Assembly: GCA_035547915.1 (NCBI GenBank)
Contig: DASZTS010000140.1
Span: 1 to 64,000 of the forward strand
Length of the DNA: 64,000 bases
Reading direction: 5' to 3'
DNA from: DASSFG01 sp035547915
GTDB taxonomy: Bacteria; Planctomycetota; Planctomycetia; Pirellulales; JAICIG01
The position numbers were made by a program, and so were the translations under genes. Shown piece by piece: positions 16,648 through 24,881 of the stretch. How positions within the stretch are numbered: the first letter of the stretch is position 1; each line of letters begins with the position of its first letter. The notes beneath the pieces are model-generated. The model was not told the origin of the DNA. It saw nothing but the letters and a program-made list of their open reading frames with translations, and searched no databases.

Positions 16648-18894
16648 ATGCCTAATGTCGCTGGTACGTTGAACTTCTCCGCTGATCGACCGATTTCCGA
16701 TCTGAGCGGTGATTTGCTCGGCAGGGGACCATTCGCTGTCGCCCTTGCCAACGCAATTACGGCGTGGAAAGGAAACGATAGCCTCGTTTTGGGGATCTAC
16801 GGCCCTTGGGGCAGCGGCAAGTCGTCGGTCAAGAACATGGTCATCTCCCTCCTAAAGCATCAGGAGGCGGCTCCGAGCATCATCGAATTCAATCCTTGGG
16901 AGTGGTCGGGCGATAACCGTCTCCTCGAAGTGTTCTTCGAGGAGGTCGAAACCGCAATTCGCAAAGGCATACCTCCAACTGATGCTGACGACTTGGGAAA
17001 ACAATGGAAGCGATATGCTGCACGCTTGGCGTTGGGCAGCACGGCATTAGAGCATTTGAAAACCGCCGCTGAGTTCTCCGGCGTTCCGTGGGCACCGCTA
17101 GTTCTTGGGGCGCTTTCAAAGCTGGCCAAAAACACCAGTGAGGTGAGCAAACAAGCTGCCGAAGCGCACGAGGCTGCGTCAGAGAACGAGTCGCTTGGTG
17201 AGCTAAAATCTTCGCTCCGTTCAAGTTTGGCAGGTTTGCGGTCCCCGGTGCTTGTCGTCATTGACGACATTGATCGCCTACCCGCCCAGGAGATTAAGAC
17301 GCTATTTCGGCTGGTCAAGATCAACGCCGATTTTCCGAATATGATCTATTTGCTGCTTTTTGATCGCACAATTGTCGCTAAGGCGCTCGACGACGCCAGC
17401 AGCGATACGGGGCGCAACTATATGGAAAAGATCATTCAAGCAGGCTTTGACCTTCCACACATTCAGCAAGAAGCGATTCAACAATCGCTTACGGCCGCTC
17501 TTGAGGAGTTGTTTGGCGGTGCAATAACTAAGCGCACTTATAATGAAGACCGTTGGCACACTTTATACTTAAATGGCCTTCAACATTATTGTTCGTCATT
17601 GAGAAAGGTGCGTCGGTTTATATCGAGCTTGTCATTTCAACTTGGACTGTATTTGCATGAAGGTGCTCTTGAAGTAAACGCCATTGATCTCGTCGGATTG
17701 GAGGCGATTCGTGTGTTTGAACCGTCGCTCTATGATACTTTATGCCGTTCGCCAGAGACGATTTTTGGCGATGTCTCCTTGTTGATGACGGGCAACGAAG
17801 GGAAGGAGGAAAGAGTGAAACGGGCCGAGCGCTTGCTTTTATCCGCACACGAAAAGAGCCGTGCCGCAGCAAAGGGTGTTCTGGTTGCGTTATTCCCGCA
17901 ACTTGATTGGTTGTTTCGGGGATATGGTTATGGACAAGGTTTCGAGGCTGGCTGGTTGCATGACCTGCGCATCTGCCACCAGGAGATCTTTGAGCGGTAT
18001 TTCATCATGCGCATGCCCCACGGAACCATCTCCCAATCACTCGTAGATGAAGTGCTGGCGCTATCGCACGACCGGGACAGTTTGCGCAAAACACTGCTCG
18101 CCCTTGCTGAGCAAGGAAAGCTTGTTGATTTGCTGCGGCGGCTAGATGGTGGCGGATACCTGCCGGAGAAAGCGCATGCAGAACCGTTCACGGTTGCGCT
18201 GTGCGATGTCGGTGACGAGTTGCCGACGGACATTGGCGGCTTTTTTAACCTAAGCTCAGAACTATTTGCTTGTCACCTCATTTATCATTGTCTTATGCAA
18301 GAGACTGATAAGTCGCAAAGAGGCAAGATGCTCTTGCATGCTTTTGATATCACGGATGGAACATGGCTGCCCGTTCGCCTCGTGTCACTCGTTGAACCAA
18401 AACCTAATGATAATCTTAGCGTCGATATTCGATTGCTTGACGACGCCGCATTTGAAGAGGCGAAAAATCGCTGCCTGAACAAGATAAAGCGGCTGTCCGA
18501 AAACGATGGCTTACTTGGCCCGAGGTTGAAGTTTTATTTGTGGCAGTGGTTGCGGTGGGGAGGTGGTGGTGAGCTTCGATCCTGGGTAGCTAAGGTTGCT
18601 GGCACACTGCCTGGGGCGTTACAGATTCTGGACGTATTTGTCCGACAGGGTGACCGTCCGGCAGTACGTGGCAGCGATTTACACTTTGAACTTAATGTGA
18701 CTGATCTGGCTGTGTTTGTGGATGTTGAAGCGCTCAAATCCATACTTGCTCCGATCCTCGGAGAAGCGATTCCTGCCGAACTAGAGGAATTGGCTCAAGC
18801 GCACGCCCTAACGATCCAAGCAGCGAAAGCAGCCCTTATTCCAGGAAACGATCGTGGGTCGGCGAAGATGGAGAAAGACCATGATAACGCTTGA
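16648..18894 (+). CDS. KAP-family P-loop NTPase
   Basis: The 748-residue protein has the signature of KAP NTPases: Walker A GPWGSGKSS (residues 52-60), the FNPWEW motif near 82-87 and Walker B VVIDDIDRL near 203-211, followed by an LLFDR sensor region near 233. The segment between Walker A and B contains a moderately hydrophobic helical stretch (near 140-160), where family members often carry membrane segments. The C-terminal 400 residues are helical with no recognised domain. An AGGAGG Shine-Dalgarno lies seven bases before ATG 16648. Local base use between 17.3 and 18.5 kb is more AT-rich than its neighbours, hinting at separate acquisition. KAP proteins recur in defence islands; a function in phage exclusion is inference. 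Confidence 0.85.
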   Translation: MPNVAGTLNFSADRPISDLSGDLLGRGPFAVALANAITAWKGNDSLVLGIYGPWGSGKSSVKNMVISLLKHQEAAPSIIEFNPWEWSGDNRLLEVFFEEVETAIRKGIPPTDADDLGKQWKRYAARLALGSTALEHLKTAAEFSGVPWAPLVLGALSKLAKNTSEVSKQAAEAHEAASENESLGELKSSLRSSLAGLRSPVLVVIDDIDRLPAQEIKTLFRLVKINADFPNMIYLLLFDRTIVAKALDDASSDTGRNYMEKIIQAGFDLPHIQQEAIQQSLTAALEELFGGAITKRTYNEDRWHTLYLNGLQHYCSSLRKVRRFISSLSFQLGLYLHEGALEVNAIDLVGLEAIRVFEPSLYDTLCRSPETIFGDVSLLMTGNEGKEERVKRAERLLLSAHEKSRAAAKGVLVALFPQLDWLFRGYGYGQGFEAGWLHDLRICHQEIFERYFIMRMPHGTISQSLVDEVLALSHDRDSLRKTLLALAEQGKLVDLLRRLDGGGYLPEKAHAEPFTVALCDVGDELPTDIGGFFNLSSELFACHLIYHCLMQETDKSQRGKMLLHAFDITDGTWLPVRLVSLVEPKPNDNLSVDIRLLDDAAFEEAKNRCLNKIKRLSENDGLLGPRLKFYLWQWLRWGGGGELRSWVAKVAGTLPGALQILDVFVRQGDRPAVRGSDLHFELNVTDLAVFVDVEALKSILAPILGEAIPAELEELAQAHALTIQAAKAALIPGNDRGSAKMEKDHDNA

Positions 18895-18915
18895 TTGTTG
18901 ACGGTATTTCTACGC

Positions 18916-19914
18916 ATGAAGATGCCCAATGACAGCGACAAACCTCTCACGCCCGCCGAGGCCCGGCAAAAGCTCCAGCAGGGCCTCGAAGACCACCTGG
19001 CCGGCAAAGGTCCTCGCACGATCTCTTTCCGCCTCAAGCGGACGAAGGGGGCGGGGCACCTCTGCCCGCTCAAGCTCACCCAGCAGCAAAGGGAAACGCT
19101 GCTCCAATTCACCGAATTGAGCGGCAACCTGAAGAAGAAGGTGCAAGCAGCCGGGGAGGGGACGCAGGTCGTCCCCGTCACCTGGAACGAACTTAGCAAG
19201 CTTAATGACGTGATCGGCGGAGCCGCACACTATGCACGCAGCCCGCACAAAAAACGGCTGTTGTCAGTCATGAATAAGGTCGTCAAGTTCTTCGAGGAAG
19301 AACATGCCGAAGTCTTTCGACCGGAAGCCGTGAAGCCACGCAAACGACGGCCGGCGAAAACCGACCGCCTGTTTCAGTTCAAGATCACGCTCCTCGACAT
19401 CAAGCCGGCAATCTGGCGACGGATTCAGATTCCCGACTGCACCCTGCCCGACCTGCACGAGTTCATCCAGGCTGCCTTCGGGTGGTGGAACTACCACCTG
19501 CATCTCTTCGAGATCGTCGGCACGACGTACATGGAACCAGACCCGGACGGCGATGACTGGGGCATGGAGTTCGAGGACGAGAGGGGCGTGCTCTTGAGCA
19601 AGCTCCTCCCGAAGTCGGCCAAGCGAGTCCGCTGGATCTACGAATACGACTTCGGCGACAGTTGGCGGCACGAGGTCTTGTTCGAGGGCTTTCCGCCGGC
19701 CGACCCCAAGGCAAAATATCCGTTGTGCCTCGAAGGCGCACGGGCCTGCCCGCCGGAGGATTGTGGCGGGTGGCCAGGCTACGTCAATTATCTGGAAGCC
19801 ATTGCTGATCCCAAGCATCCAGAACACCGGGACATGCTCAGGTGGCGAGGGCCGTTTGACCCCGACGCCTTCGATGCGAAGAAAGCCACGAGGGAGATGA
19901 GGAAGGTGAAGTGA
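18916..19914 (+). CDS. Plasmid pRiA4b ORF-3 family protein
   Basis: The C-terminal 190 residues form a pRiA4b ORF-3 domain: FKITLLDIKPAIWRRIQIPD, a helix with FIQAAFGWWNYHLHLF, the acidic YEYDFGDSWRHEV and the CPPEDCGGWPGYVNYL block with its conserved cysteines. The N-terminal 140 residues are basic and helical. The frame is open from TTG 18895, but ATG 18916 or 18922 are more credible starts; no strong Shine-Dalgarno is present. It follows the KAP NTPase directly, only about 20 bases after that stop, so the two are probably co-transcribed. The biochemical function of the domain is unknown; it is frequent on plasmids and in mobile regions. Confidence 0.82.
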   Translation: MKMPNDSDKPLTPAEARQKLQQGLEDHLAGKGPRTISFRLKRTKGAGHLCPLKLTQQQRETLLQFTELSGNLKKKVQAAGEGTQVVPVTWNELSKLNDVIGGAAHYARSPHKKRLLSVMNKVVKFFEEEHAEVFRPEAVKPRKRRPAKTDRLFQFKITLLDIKPAIWRRIQIPDCTLPDLHEFIQAAFGWWNYHLHLFEIVGTTYMEPDPDGDDWGMEFEDERGVLLSKLLPKSAKRVRWIYEYDFGDSWRHEVLFEGFPPADPKAKYPLCLEGARACPPEDCGGWPGYVNYLEAIADPKHPEHRDMLRWRGPFDPDAFDAKKATREMRKVK

Positions 19915-19960
19915 GCCATGCCGAGACAGGGCCTTCTTCTTTGAAAATGGGAGATCAGTT

Positions 19961-20815
19961 ATGGGTGACCGCATCGTCGTTTTCGCAAACAAGTGGTGGG
20001 AGGCAGTTCCACTGGTTGGTGTCTTTACGAACCAACAAGCCTGTCCCACGGATTTATCCGAGGTTTCCCGACCCGTCGCTTCCGGTGCGTCAGCGATCAC
20101 TCCTCGGCTATTTTTCCGGTGCCGTGAGTTTGATCTGGAGACGTGGTGTGTCCAAGACCTGATGAATCCCGACGAGAACCCTTCTCTCACTTGGGAGAAA
20201 GCAAGAGTGTTGCCACGAGCAATTGATGCCGGCAAGAAGCCACGACTAGTCGTTAGCCTGGGAAGTGCAGCGTGTCCGAATGGAGATGACCAGAACGGAA
20301 ACGTGGTGGTCGGCAGCAGTGTCTTTATCCACGATCCAATTCCCGCCTCCGTGAAGCACTGGAAGCCGCCCTCGCCTGACAAGATCGTTCCATCGGATGC
20401 GGCCAAATCGCTGGATGCAATACCCAGGAAGTTTGTCGGCGAAGCGACCAAGCGATTGCTCTCTCCGCCAAACAAGCCAGCACAATCGCCTGAAATAATG
20501 ATCGGAAATAACCTGGTCTCAGTGGGCGATGTAAACGTGACGGACCCGGCGCTTTATGCCAAAGCCGACAAGGAGACTCTGGAGGCATTTGCGGCAGCGG
20601 CCGGATCAATGCGGCCAGGCTCAATGGAAACAACGCACGGGATGATCCGAATGGTAGCAGACGCCCCGTTTCTATACGTTTCCGGGTTTGCGAATGCAGT
20701 CGGCAAATACGCCCAAGAAGTAATGGCTAATGAATATGCTCAGAACTTCGTGGCGGCGCACAATGCGGCCATTGTGTTGGCGTGGCTACTTCCTGAAGTC
20801 GTCCAGCAACTTTGA
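19961..20815 (+). CDS. Nucleoside-phosphorylase/MTA-SAH nucleosidase-like protein
   Basis: The 284-residue sequence has the outline of the nucleoside phosphorylase fold: an N-terminal strand VVFANKWWEAVPLVGVF, a central RLVVSLGSAAC followed by NVVVGSSVFIHDP (the GxAGG...GDVVV region in classical enzymes), a METTHGMIRMVADAPFLYVSG block resembling the METAA/VRGISD motifs, and a C-terminal helix with HNAAIVLAWLL. In conflict systems such proteins act as nucleotide glycosidases or purine sensors. It lies 46 bases after the pRiA4b gene on the same strand. A short in-frame tail in another frame follows (ending 20921), but it is too short to call. The catalytic assignment is tentative, since motif conservation is partial. 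Confidence 0.55.
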   Translation: MGDRIVVFANKWWEAVPLVGVFTNQQACPTDLSEVSRPVASGASAITPRLFFRCREFDLETWCVQDLMNPDENPSLTWEKARVLPRAIDAGKKPRLVVSLGSAACPNGDDQNGNVVVGSSVFIHDPIPASVKHWKPPSPDKIVPSDAAKSLDAIPRKFVGEATKRLLSPPNKPAQSPEIMIGNNLVSVGDVNVTDPALYAKADKETLEAFAAAAGSMRPGSMETTHGMIRMVADAPFLYVSGFANAVGKYAQEVMANEYAQNFVAAHNAAIVLAWLLPEVVQQL

Positions 20816-20924
20816 GTTCGCCATCAATGTCGAGGCTATCGACGACAAAATGCCGACTCGGAAGTTCCCCAAGGTGACGAAACGAGTCGGGAAGAATTCA
20901 CCACAGTATGAGAAGGAGTGAGTT

Positions 20925-21209
20925 GTGCGTGACGAATTCCCCACCAAAACCAAGGAACTCCTGGCTCGCCGGGTCGGATTCCGCTGCTCCAACCCAAAGT
21001 GCCGGAAGGCGACCAGTGGCCCTGACTCGACCGGCACAAAAGCCGTCAGTATCGGGGTTGCTGCGCACATTGCTGCGGCCTCCAAGGGTGGACCACGATT
21101 CGACGCCGCTTCGACGCAAGATGAGCGAATGGCGGCGACGAACGGCATCTGGCTCTGCCAGTCATGCGCCAAGCTGTTTTTGTCTCGATTAGTTCACCGG
21201 CCTCGTTGA
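20925..21209 (+). CDS. 3'-truncated HNH-endonuclease-like gene
   Basis: Starting at GTG 20925 with AAGGAG six bases upstream, the first 85 residues look like the N-terminus of a known HNH-type family: FRCSNPKC near 19-26, GVAAHIAAASKGGPRF near 44-59, and NGIWLCQSCAKLF near 73-85. Relatives continue after CAKL into the rest of the nuclease, of roughly 200-300 residues. Here the similarity stops near base 21180 and nine unrelated residues lead to a stop. The lost part coincides with the 3' end of a convergent minus-strand gene, so a deletion or recombination joined the two. Probably inactive. Confidence 0.6.
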   Translation: MRDEFPTKTKELLARRVGFRCSNPKCRKATSGPDSTGTKAVSIGVAAHIAAASKGGPRFDAASTQDERMAATNGIWLCQSCAKLFLSRLVHRPR

Positions 21210-21426
21210 AGATGCCGATGTGCCCCTCACCGGCCAGCCAGACGGCTTGAAGACCGCCCTGGCAGAACCGCCGGCCCACGACGTAGCCGTCGTCGAGGAG
21301 AGTCTTCTCCGAGCAGTGGCCGTCGGCGAGGCCCATCGCCTCGAACGCTTCGAGGACTTTTCGTCTGACGACCGAAAGCGAGGGATCGGGCTGCTGTATG
21401 TAGCGGCTCCTCGGAAACCAGTTCAT
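21046..21426 (-). CDS. Hypothetical protein running into the HNH remnant
   Basis: ATG 21426 has GAGGA six bases upstream and begins MNWFPRSRYIQQPDPSLSV. The first 83 residues look like a genuine small planctomycete-type protein, including a central GRRFCQGGLQAVWLAGEG segment and GIFNEAGELIETK. From about base 21180 downward the frame enters the antisense of the HNH gene and becomes arginine- and proline-rich without a protein-like pattern. The natural C-terminus was therefore probably close to residue 83, and the extra 43 residues are readthrough past the junction. Function unknown. Confidence 0.5.
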   Translation of the reverse strand: MNWFPRSRYIQQPDPSLSVVRRKVLEAFEAMGLADGHCSEKTLLDDGYVVGRRFCQGGLQAVWLAGEGHIGIFNEAGELIETKTAWRMTGRARCRSSPPFAHLASKRRRIVVHPWRPQQCAQQPRY

Positions 21427-21584
21427 CGGTTCGTCCTCGAAACGGCCTTCAAGTGTGCAAGCAATCAGACGCACAGCCGTCGCATTTTGCCCAGCCTTTC
21501 CCTGCTGACGACGGCTACGGAAGAACTCAAGCAGCTTTGCCGATCCTCATTCCAGATTTCCCGGCTTTGAATGGAGGAGCGCCG

Positions 21585-21764
21585 ATGAAGGACACAACGA
21601 ACGGTCACGAAACGAACGCCGGCTGCCTTTTCGGACACGAAGAGGTTGGCCGGCTCAGCGCCGAGCAGATCGAGAACGTCAAAAAGTTCATCGAGCAAGC
21701 CGGTGGCGTGGAGAACGCACGTCGAGCAATCGAGGCCCTGGAGAAGCTTCGGCCGGCGGCGTGA
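21585..21764 (+). CDS. 59-residue protein with a KFIEQAGGVENARRAIEALEKL-like helix
   Basis: ATG 21585 is preceded by GGAGG at a good distance. The product is a polar N-terminus followed by an amphipathic C-terminal helix (NVKKFIEQAGGVENARRAI). The same pattern, lysine-pair, glutamine, small-residue turn, A-alternating helix ending in a leucine, appears at the end of the winged-helix-like protein encoded at 22342-22881 (AAKKLVAQLGSVEAAKTAV). The shared tail suggests a common interaction module, perhaps oligomerisation. Nothing else is recognisable. Confidence 0.55.
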   Translation: MKDTTNGHETNAGCLFGHEEVGRLSAEQIENVKKFIEQAGGVENARRAIEALEKLRPAA

Positions 21765-21785
21765 AGATCAAACTGTTGCATGGTT

Positions 21786-22055
21786 TCATTCGTGTTCCGC
21801 CGACAGCCAACCCAAGCCGGAGCATGCAGAGCAAATAATCTTCGGCAGCGGCGGCCGGAGCCATCCTGTGCCATTGCACGTTTCGCAGTCGTAGCCGTCA
21901 TGTGGGCGGACTGGGAGCCAAATTGCAAGGTCAGGGCAATTTTGCGCTGCGCAGACAATGACGGTCAATTTGTGGGGGCCGTCATCCACTGCTGTTACTA
22001 CATTGTTGTGCGTCTCCCAACCAGAACCTCTCCAGTTGCTTTCAAGTAGTAGCAC
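21786..22055 (-). CDS. Small CxxCxGxGW zinc-binding protein
   Basis: The 89-residue frame holds two half-sites, CETCNGTGW and CSACSGLGW, spaced 13 residues apart. This is the CxxCxGxG arrangement of DnaJ-type and related zinc fingers, so the C-terminal 40 residues probably bind one zinc ion. The first half contains an APHKLTVIVC-like strand with a cysteine. The true start could be any of the first codons; ATG 22055 gives the full frame. The gene is convergent with the 59-residue protein. Small proteins of this type occur repeatedly in planctomycete genomes. Function unknown. Confidence 0.5.
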   Translation of the reverse strand: MLLLESNWRGSGWETHNNVVTAVDDGPHKLTVIVCAAQNCPDLAIWLPVRPHDGYDCETCNGTGWLRPPLPKIICSACSGLGWLSAEHE

Positions 22056-22341
22056 GCTGCTGGGCCACCGTGAATGAAAAGTGCATTACTGCCGAGTCAA
22101 AGTTCGCTGCATTTGTCCTTCTGCCGTCGTCGATCCATCTCTCGACCAGTTTTCGTAGGTTCAGGGGCATGACCCCCAGTGACAACGGCATGTTGGTGCT
22201 GCTTATCCCGTGAGTCGGAGTCCGATGGGATGGAATCCCGTTCGGGTTTGGCCAATCTCGCCGTAAAGGCGCAACAAAAAGAGGAGGGACGAGCCTCCTC
22301 TCATTTTGCAGCAACCTGGTTTGTCGAGCAACGAGGTCGAG

Positions 22342-22881
22342 CTAGCTCAACTTCGCCAGTGCATCCACGGCCGTCTTCGCCGCCTCAACGGACCCCAGTT
22401 GGGCCACCAACTTCTTCGCTGCCAGCAACGAATCGAGCGAGAGCAAATCGGAGGTGGAAACGACCGCATGACTGGGTGCCGCACCAGCCGGTTTGCGGCC
22501 ACGACCCCTTCGTCGCATGCCCATCGCTCGGAGTGTCGTGCTGACCTGCGCCGATGAAACCTGGACGCCCTCGGCCGCTAAGGTGGCGATCACGTCACGA
22601 GGACGCACTGGCTTTTTCATGCTCTGGGCGGCCCGCCGGATTTTTTCGGCCTTGCTCGCCTCAGCGGCCCCATTCGACGCCACATGGGTAGCAGAAGCTT
22701 TCGACGGCGCCGACTTCTTTGCGCCCTTGCTTTTGATCTTGGCGATCAACGAAAGAGAGACGCCGATCCCGGCTCGTTTGAGGCCCGTGAGGACTTCGGT
22801 CGCCGTTGCATTGGGGTGAGCCGCCACATACTCCCTCACCGCATCAGACTTATTCACTTCGGCCGCAGCTTTTTTTGCCAT
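22342..22881 (-). CDS. Tandem winged-helix-like DNA-binding protein
   Basis: The 179-residue protein contains two copies of a small helical unit: VREYVAAHPNATATEVLTGL at 16-35 with its recognition helix VSLSLIAKIK, and IRRAAQSMKKPVRPRDVIATL at 81-101 with VSSAQVSTTLRAMGM. A lysine/arginine-rich linker (SKGAKKSAPSK) and a GRGRK tail make it strongly basic. It ends in the AAKKLVAQLGSVEAAKTAV helix shared with the small protein at 21585. The pattern fits a nucleoid-associated or regulatory DNA-binding protein. A perfect short palindrome lies 40 bases upstream and may be an autoregulatory site. Confidence 0.7.
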   Translation of the reverse strand: MAKKAAAEVNKSDAVREYVAAHPNATATEVLTGLKRAGIGVSLSLIAKIKSKGAKKSAPSKASATHVASNGAAEASKAEKIRRAAQSMKKPVRPRDVIATLAAEGVQVSSAQVSTTLRAMGMRRRGRGRKPAGAAPSHAVVSTSDLLSLDSLLAAKKLVAQLGSVEAAKTAVDALAKLS

Positions 22882-22920
22882 TGTTAAATACCGTGTTTTG
22901 GTTGTCTCACCCGCTTAATA

Positions 22921-22933
22921 CCGTAGGATACGG
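22921..22933. promoter_or_regulatory. Palindrome upstream of the winged-helix gene (possible operator)
   Basis: CCGTAGGATACGG is a perfect 5-bp inverted repeat around a 3-base centre. It sits in the divergent gap between the winged-helix gene and the hypothetical gene starting at 22969. A related AATACCGT half-site occurs twice nearby (about 22887 and 22917). The position suits an operator for either gene. Confidence 0.3.
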
Positions 22934-22968
22934 CATGCTACGTTGATGTTCAATGACGACGAATTGTG

Positions 22969-24081
22969 ATGATTGACGATCCACGCCTTATTCCGCCACT
23001 CTTGCATGACGCCCGATTGACCGAGTTCGCCTGGGATTGCAACCTCAGAACCCTACACACCCTTCTTCAATGCTTGCGGCGCAATGTCGATGGTACCCCA
23101 ATCGAAGACCCGACCGTTGAACTGAAGCTGGGTGGCGTCAGCCATATCCGTGCCCATTACTCGCCAGCAGATTTCAGCGTGAGACCGTCTGAGTTCGACT
23201 TGGAAAGGCGAATTCAGATCGGCGACCTAGAAGACTGGCCGCATGGTGAATGCGAAGCATCTCTTGCGGTGAACTCTCTTCACTCCGAGTTTGACCTTGA
23301 AACATCGTGCGTTCAGGAGACGTTGTTCGGCGAGCAGGAAGACAACGAATCGCCGCTGCGGGTCCACATCTGCCTCAACCCGTACAACTACGGTCCCAAG
23401 GCGGCCAGGGATAGTCTGTTCATCGCCTGTGATTCGATAGAAGCGTTCGCTCAAGGTGTCCCTCTCGACATCGAGCTATGGCAACGTCAATTCGACGCAT
23501 GGTGGCAAGGGTGGCAGGATCACTGGGCGGAGAAAACGGACGAGGATTCCGCAGACGGCGAAACGGCAATCGAAGACACGTTTATTCCAGGGCGGCCGGC
23601 CGATCCGCCGGACTTGTCCTATCAACCACCATCCGCTCCACCGTTTCAGATCGCACCGACCACCGCTCCCCAGGAATTGCTGAAACCGATTGAAAAGTTC
23701 CACAACAGCCTGCGCCAGCGGGATTGGGCGATGTTGGCGGCAGCCTACCCATTCTTTGACGAAACGCCGGAGGAGCGAGCGGCCAGGTTGCGGGAAAGGT
23801 TGGTCGGCGATGAGTTCGGTCGATGGCTCTACGTCCGTCGTGTCGATCGTTGGTGGTGCGAGGGAAACCGAGCTTGCGTGGTCGTGCGGGGCATCGAGCA
23901 CACGAGAACTGATGAAGACCCGGCGGGAACGAATGAGGAGACGGTGGTGACCTATGATCTCCGCAAATATCGACACACTTGGGTCATAGCCACCTGGTCG
24001 CAAGGCTGGCCCCGCTTTGGCTCGGCTGAGAAACTCGACGAACCTCAACCCTGGCGAGATGGCTGGAACTTGGCCCAGTAG
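22969..24081 (+). CDS. Hypothetical protein, 370 residues
   Basis: The protein has no family I recognise. The first 170 residues read as a compact alpha/beta domain (EFAWDCNLRTLHTLLQCL, KLGGVSHIRAHYSP, LRVHICLNPYNYGPKAARDSL). A proline- and acid-rich linker follows (near 195-245, FIPGRPADPPDLSYQPP). The C-terminal 120 residues have the look of an NTF2/SnoaL-like cone: a helix LKPIEKFHNSLRQRDWAML, then strands with RWLYVRRVDRWWCEGNRACVV and a final aromatic strand. ATG 22969 is preferred to the adjacent GTG 22966. It is divergent from the winged-helix gene. Confidence 0.55.
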   Translation: MIDDPRLIPPLLHDARLTEFAWDCNLRTLHTLLQCLRRNVDGTPIEDPTVELKLGGVSHIRAHYSPADFSVRPSEFDLERRIQIGDLEDWPHGECEASLAVNSLHSEFDLETSCVQETLFGEQEDNESPLRVHICLNPYNYGPKAARDSLFIACDSIEAFAQGVPLDIELWQRQFDAWWQGWQDHWAEKTDEDSADGETAIEDTFIPGRPADPPDLSYQPPSAPPFQIAPTTAPQELLKPIEKFHNSLRQRDWAMLAAAYPFFDETPEERAARLRERLVGDEFGRWLYVRRVDRWWCEGNRACVVVRGIEHTRTDEDPAGTNEETVVTYDLRKYRHTWVIATWSQGWPRFGSAEKLDEPQPWRDGWNLAQ

Positions 24082-24109
24082 TACAGGTGGCCAGGGGGCA
24101 GTCCCGGTC

Positions 24110-24184
24110 TCACGTCGTTGCCACGACCTCCTTGCACCTTGGATAATTCGGGCAGCCGAAGAACGCCTGCCCCACGTTCACTCC
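24110..24184 (-). pseudogene. Orphaned second half of the C4 zinc finger
   Basis: Twenty-four codons, in frame with the DUF2726 gene and separated from it only by TAA, encode the second CxxxxxxxC half of the finger (FFGCPNYPRCKEVV) and then a normal TGA. Either the gene is recently broken or the stop is read through. Confidence 0.6.
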
Positions 24185-24763
24185 TTATTTCGCCACTCGT
24201 TGTAGCATTGGGACGCCGCACTTCGGGCAGATCGGAGCGGCAGTTGGCTGAGAGATAGGCGGGAGACCTGAAGGCATACCGGCAACCAGGTGCGGTTCGA
24301 TCAGCGCCAATACAGATGCCGGACTGTAGGCCGTCTGCGCAGGCACTCGGACTAGCGGCAGTCCCGCCACCTTGAACACCTGATCGACGAACTCATCTCG
24401 CTCTTGTCGATCACGACGAGCGTGGCTGGAATCGTCGAGTTCCACGGCGCATCTTGGCGTCATGGTCGCTGGGTCACACAGCAGAAAATCGACGTGCTTG
24501 CGGTCAATCCTGCTCCGGTAGTGTTGGTTCTCGTTGGGCCGGACCACGAAGAAGATGTCTGCCAAATTGACCTTGGGGCACACGGATGCCCGGCTACCAA
24601 CGGCACCCACCAATACCCGGTGAAACGAAAGCTCGGCCGCCGAGAGAAAATCGTCACGCTGCCGGTAGGGCAACTCGCCAGAGGCTTCGGATGGATGCCC
24701 CAGCTTGATGCCAAAGAAGCCAAGAATCGCTGCGAGGCAGCCCCGCGGAGTGTTGGTCATTGG
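24185..24763 (-). CDS. DUF2726-like protein with a zinc finger cut by a nonsense codon
   Basis: Starting at ATG 24763 (MTNTPRGCLAAIL), the protein has a DUF2726 core: a strand with HVDFLLCDPATM, CAVELDDSSHARRDRQERDEF (acidic and RxxRD positions) and GLPLVRVP. This fold is related to PD-(D/E)XK nucleases. The C-terminus begins a topoisomerase-type C4 zinc finger (CPKCGVPMLQRVAK) but a TAA at 24185-24187 stops it after two cysteines. Beyond the TAA the same frame continues with GQAFFGCPNYPRCKEVV to a TGA at 24110, supplying the missing two cysteines. The intact ancestor therefore ran to 24110. The gene is divergent from the TIR gene. Confidence 0.7.
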   Translation of the reverse strand, partial: PMTNTPRGCLAAILGFFGIKLGHPSEASGELPYRQRDDFLSAAELSFHRVLVGAVGSRASVCPKVNLADIFFVVRPNENQHYRSRIDRKHVDFLLCDPATMTPRCAVELDDSSHARRDRQERDEFVDQVFKVAGLPLVRVPAQTAYSPASVLALIEPHLVAGMPSGLPPISQPTAAPICPKCGVPMLQRVAK

Positions 24764-24881
24764 TGGCTCGTCTCTGCTATTGGTTGGTGCGATTCTACCG
24801 GCGAGCCGTGGAGGTCGGTAGAATGTCTTCGCTGTAAAGGCCGGCAGCAATAGACTTGTTCTGGGATTCGGAGGGAGCAAT

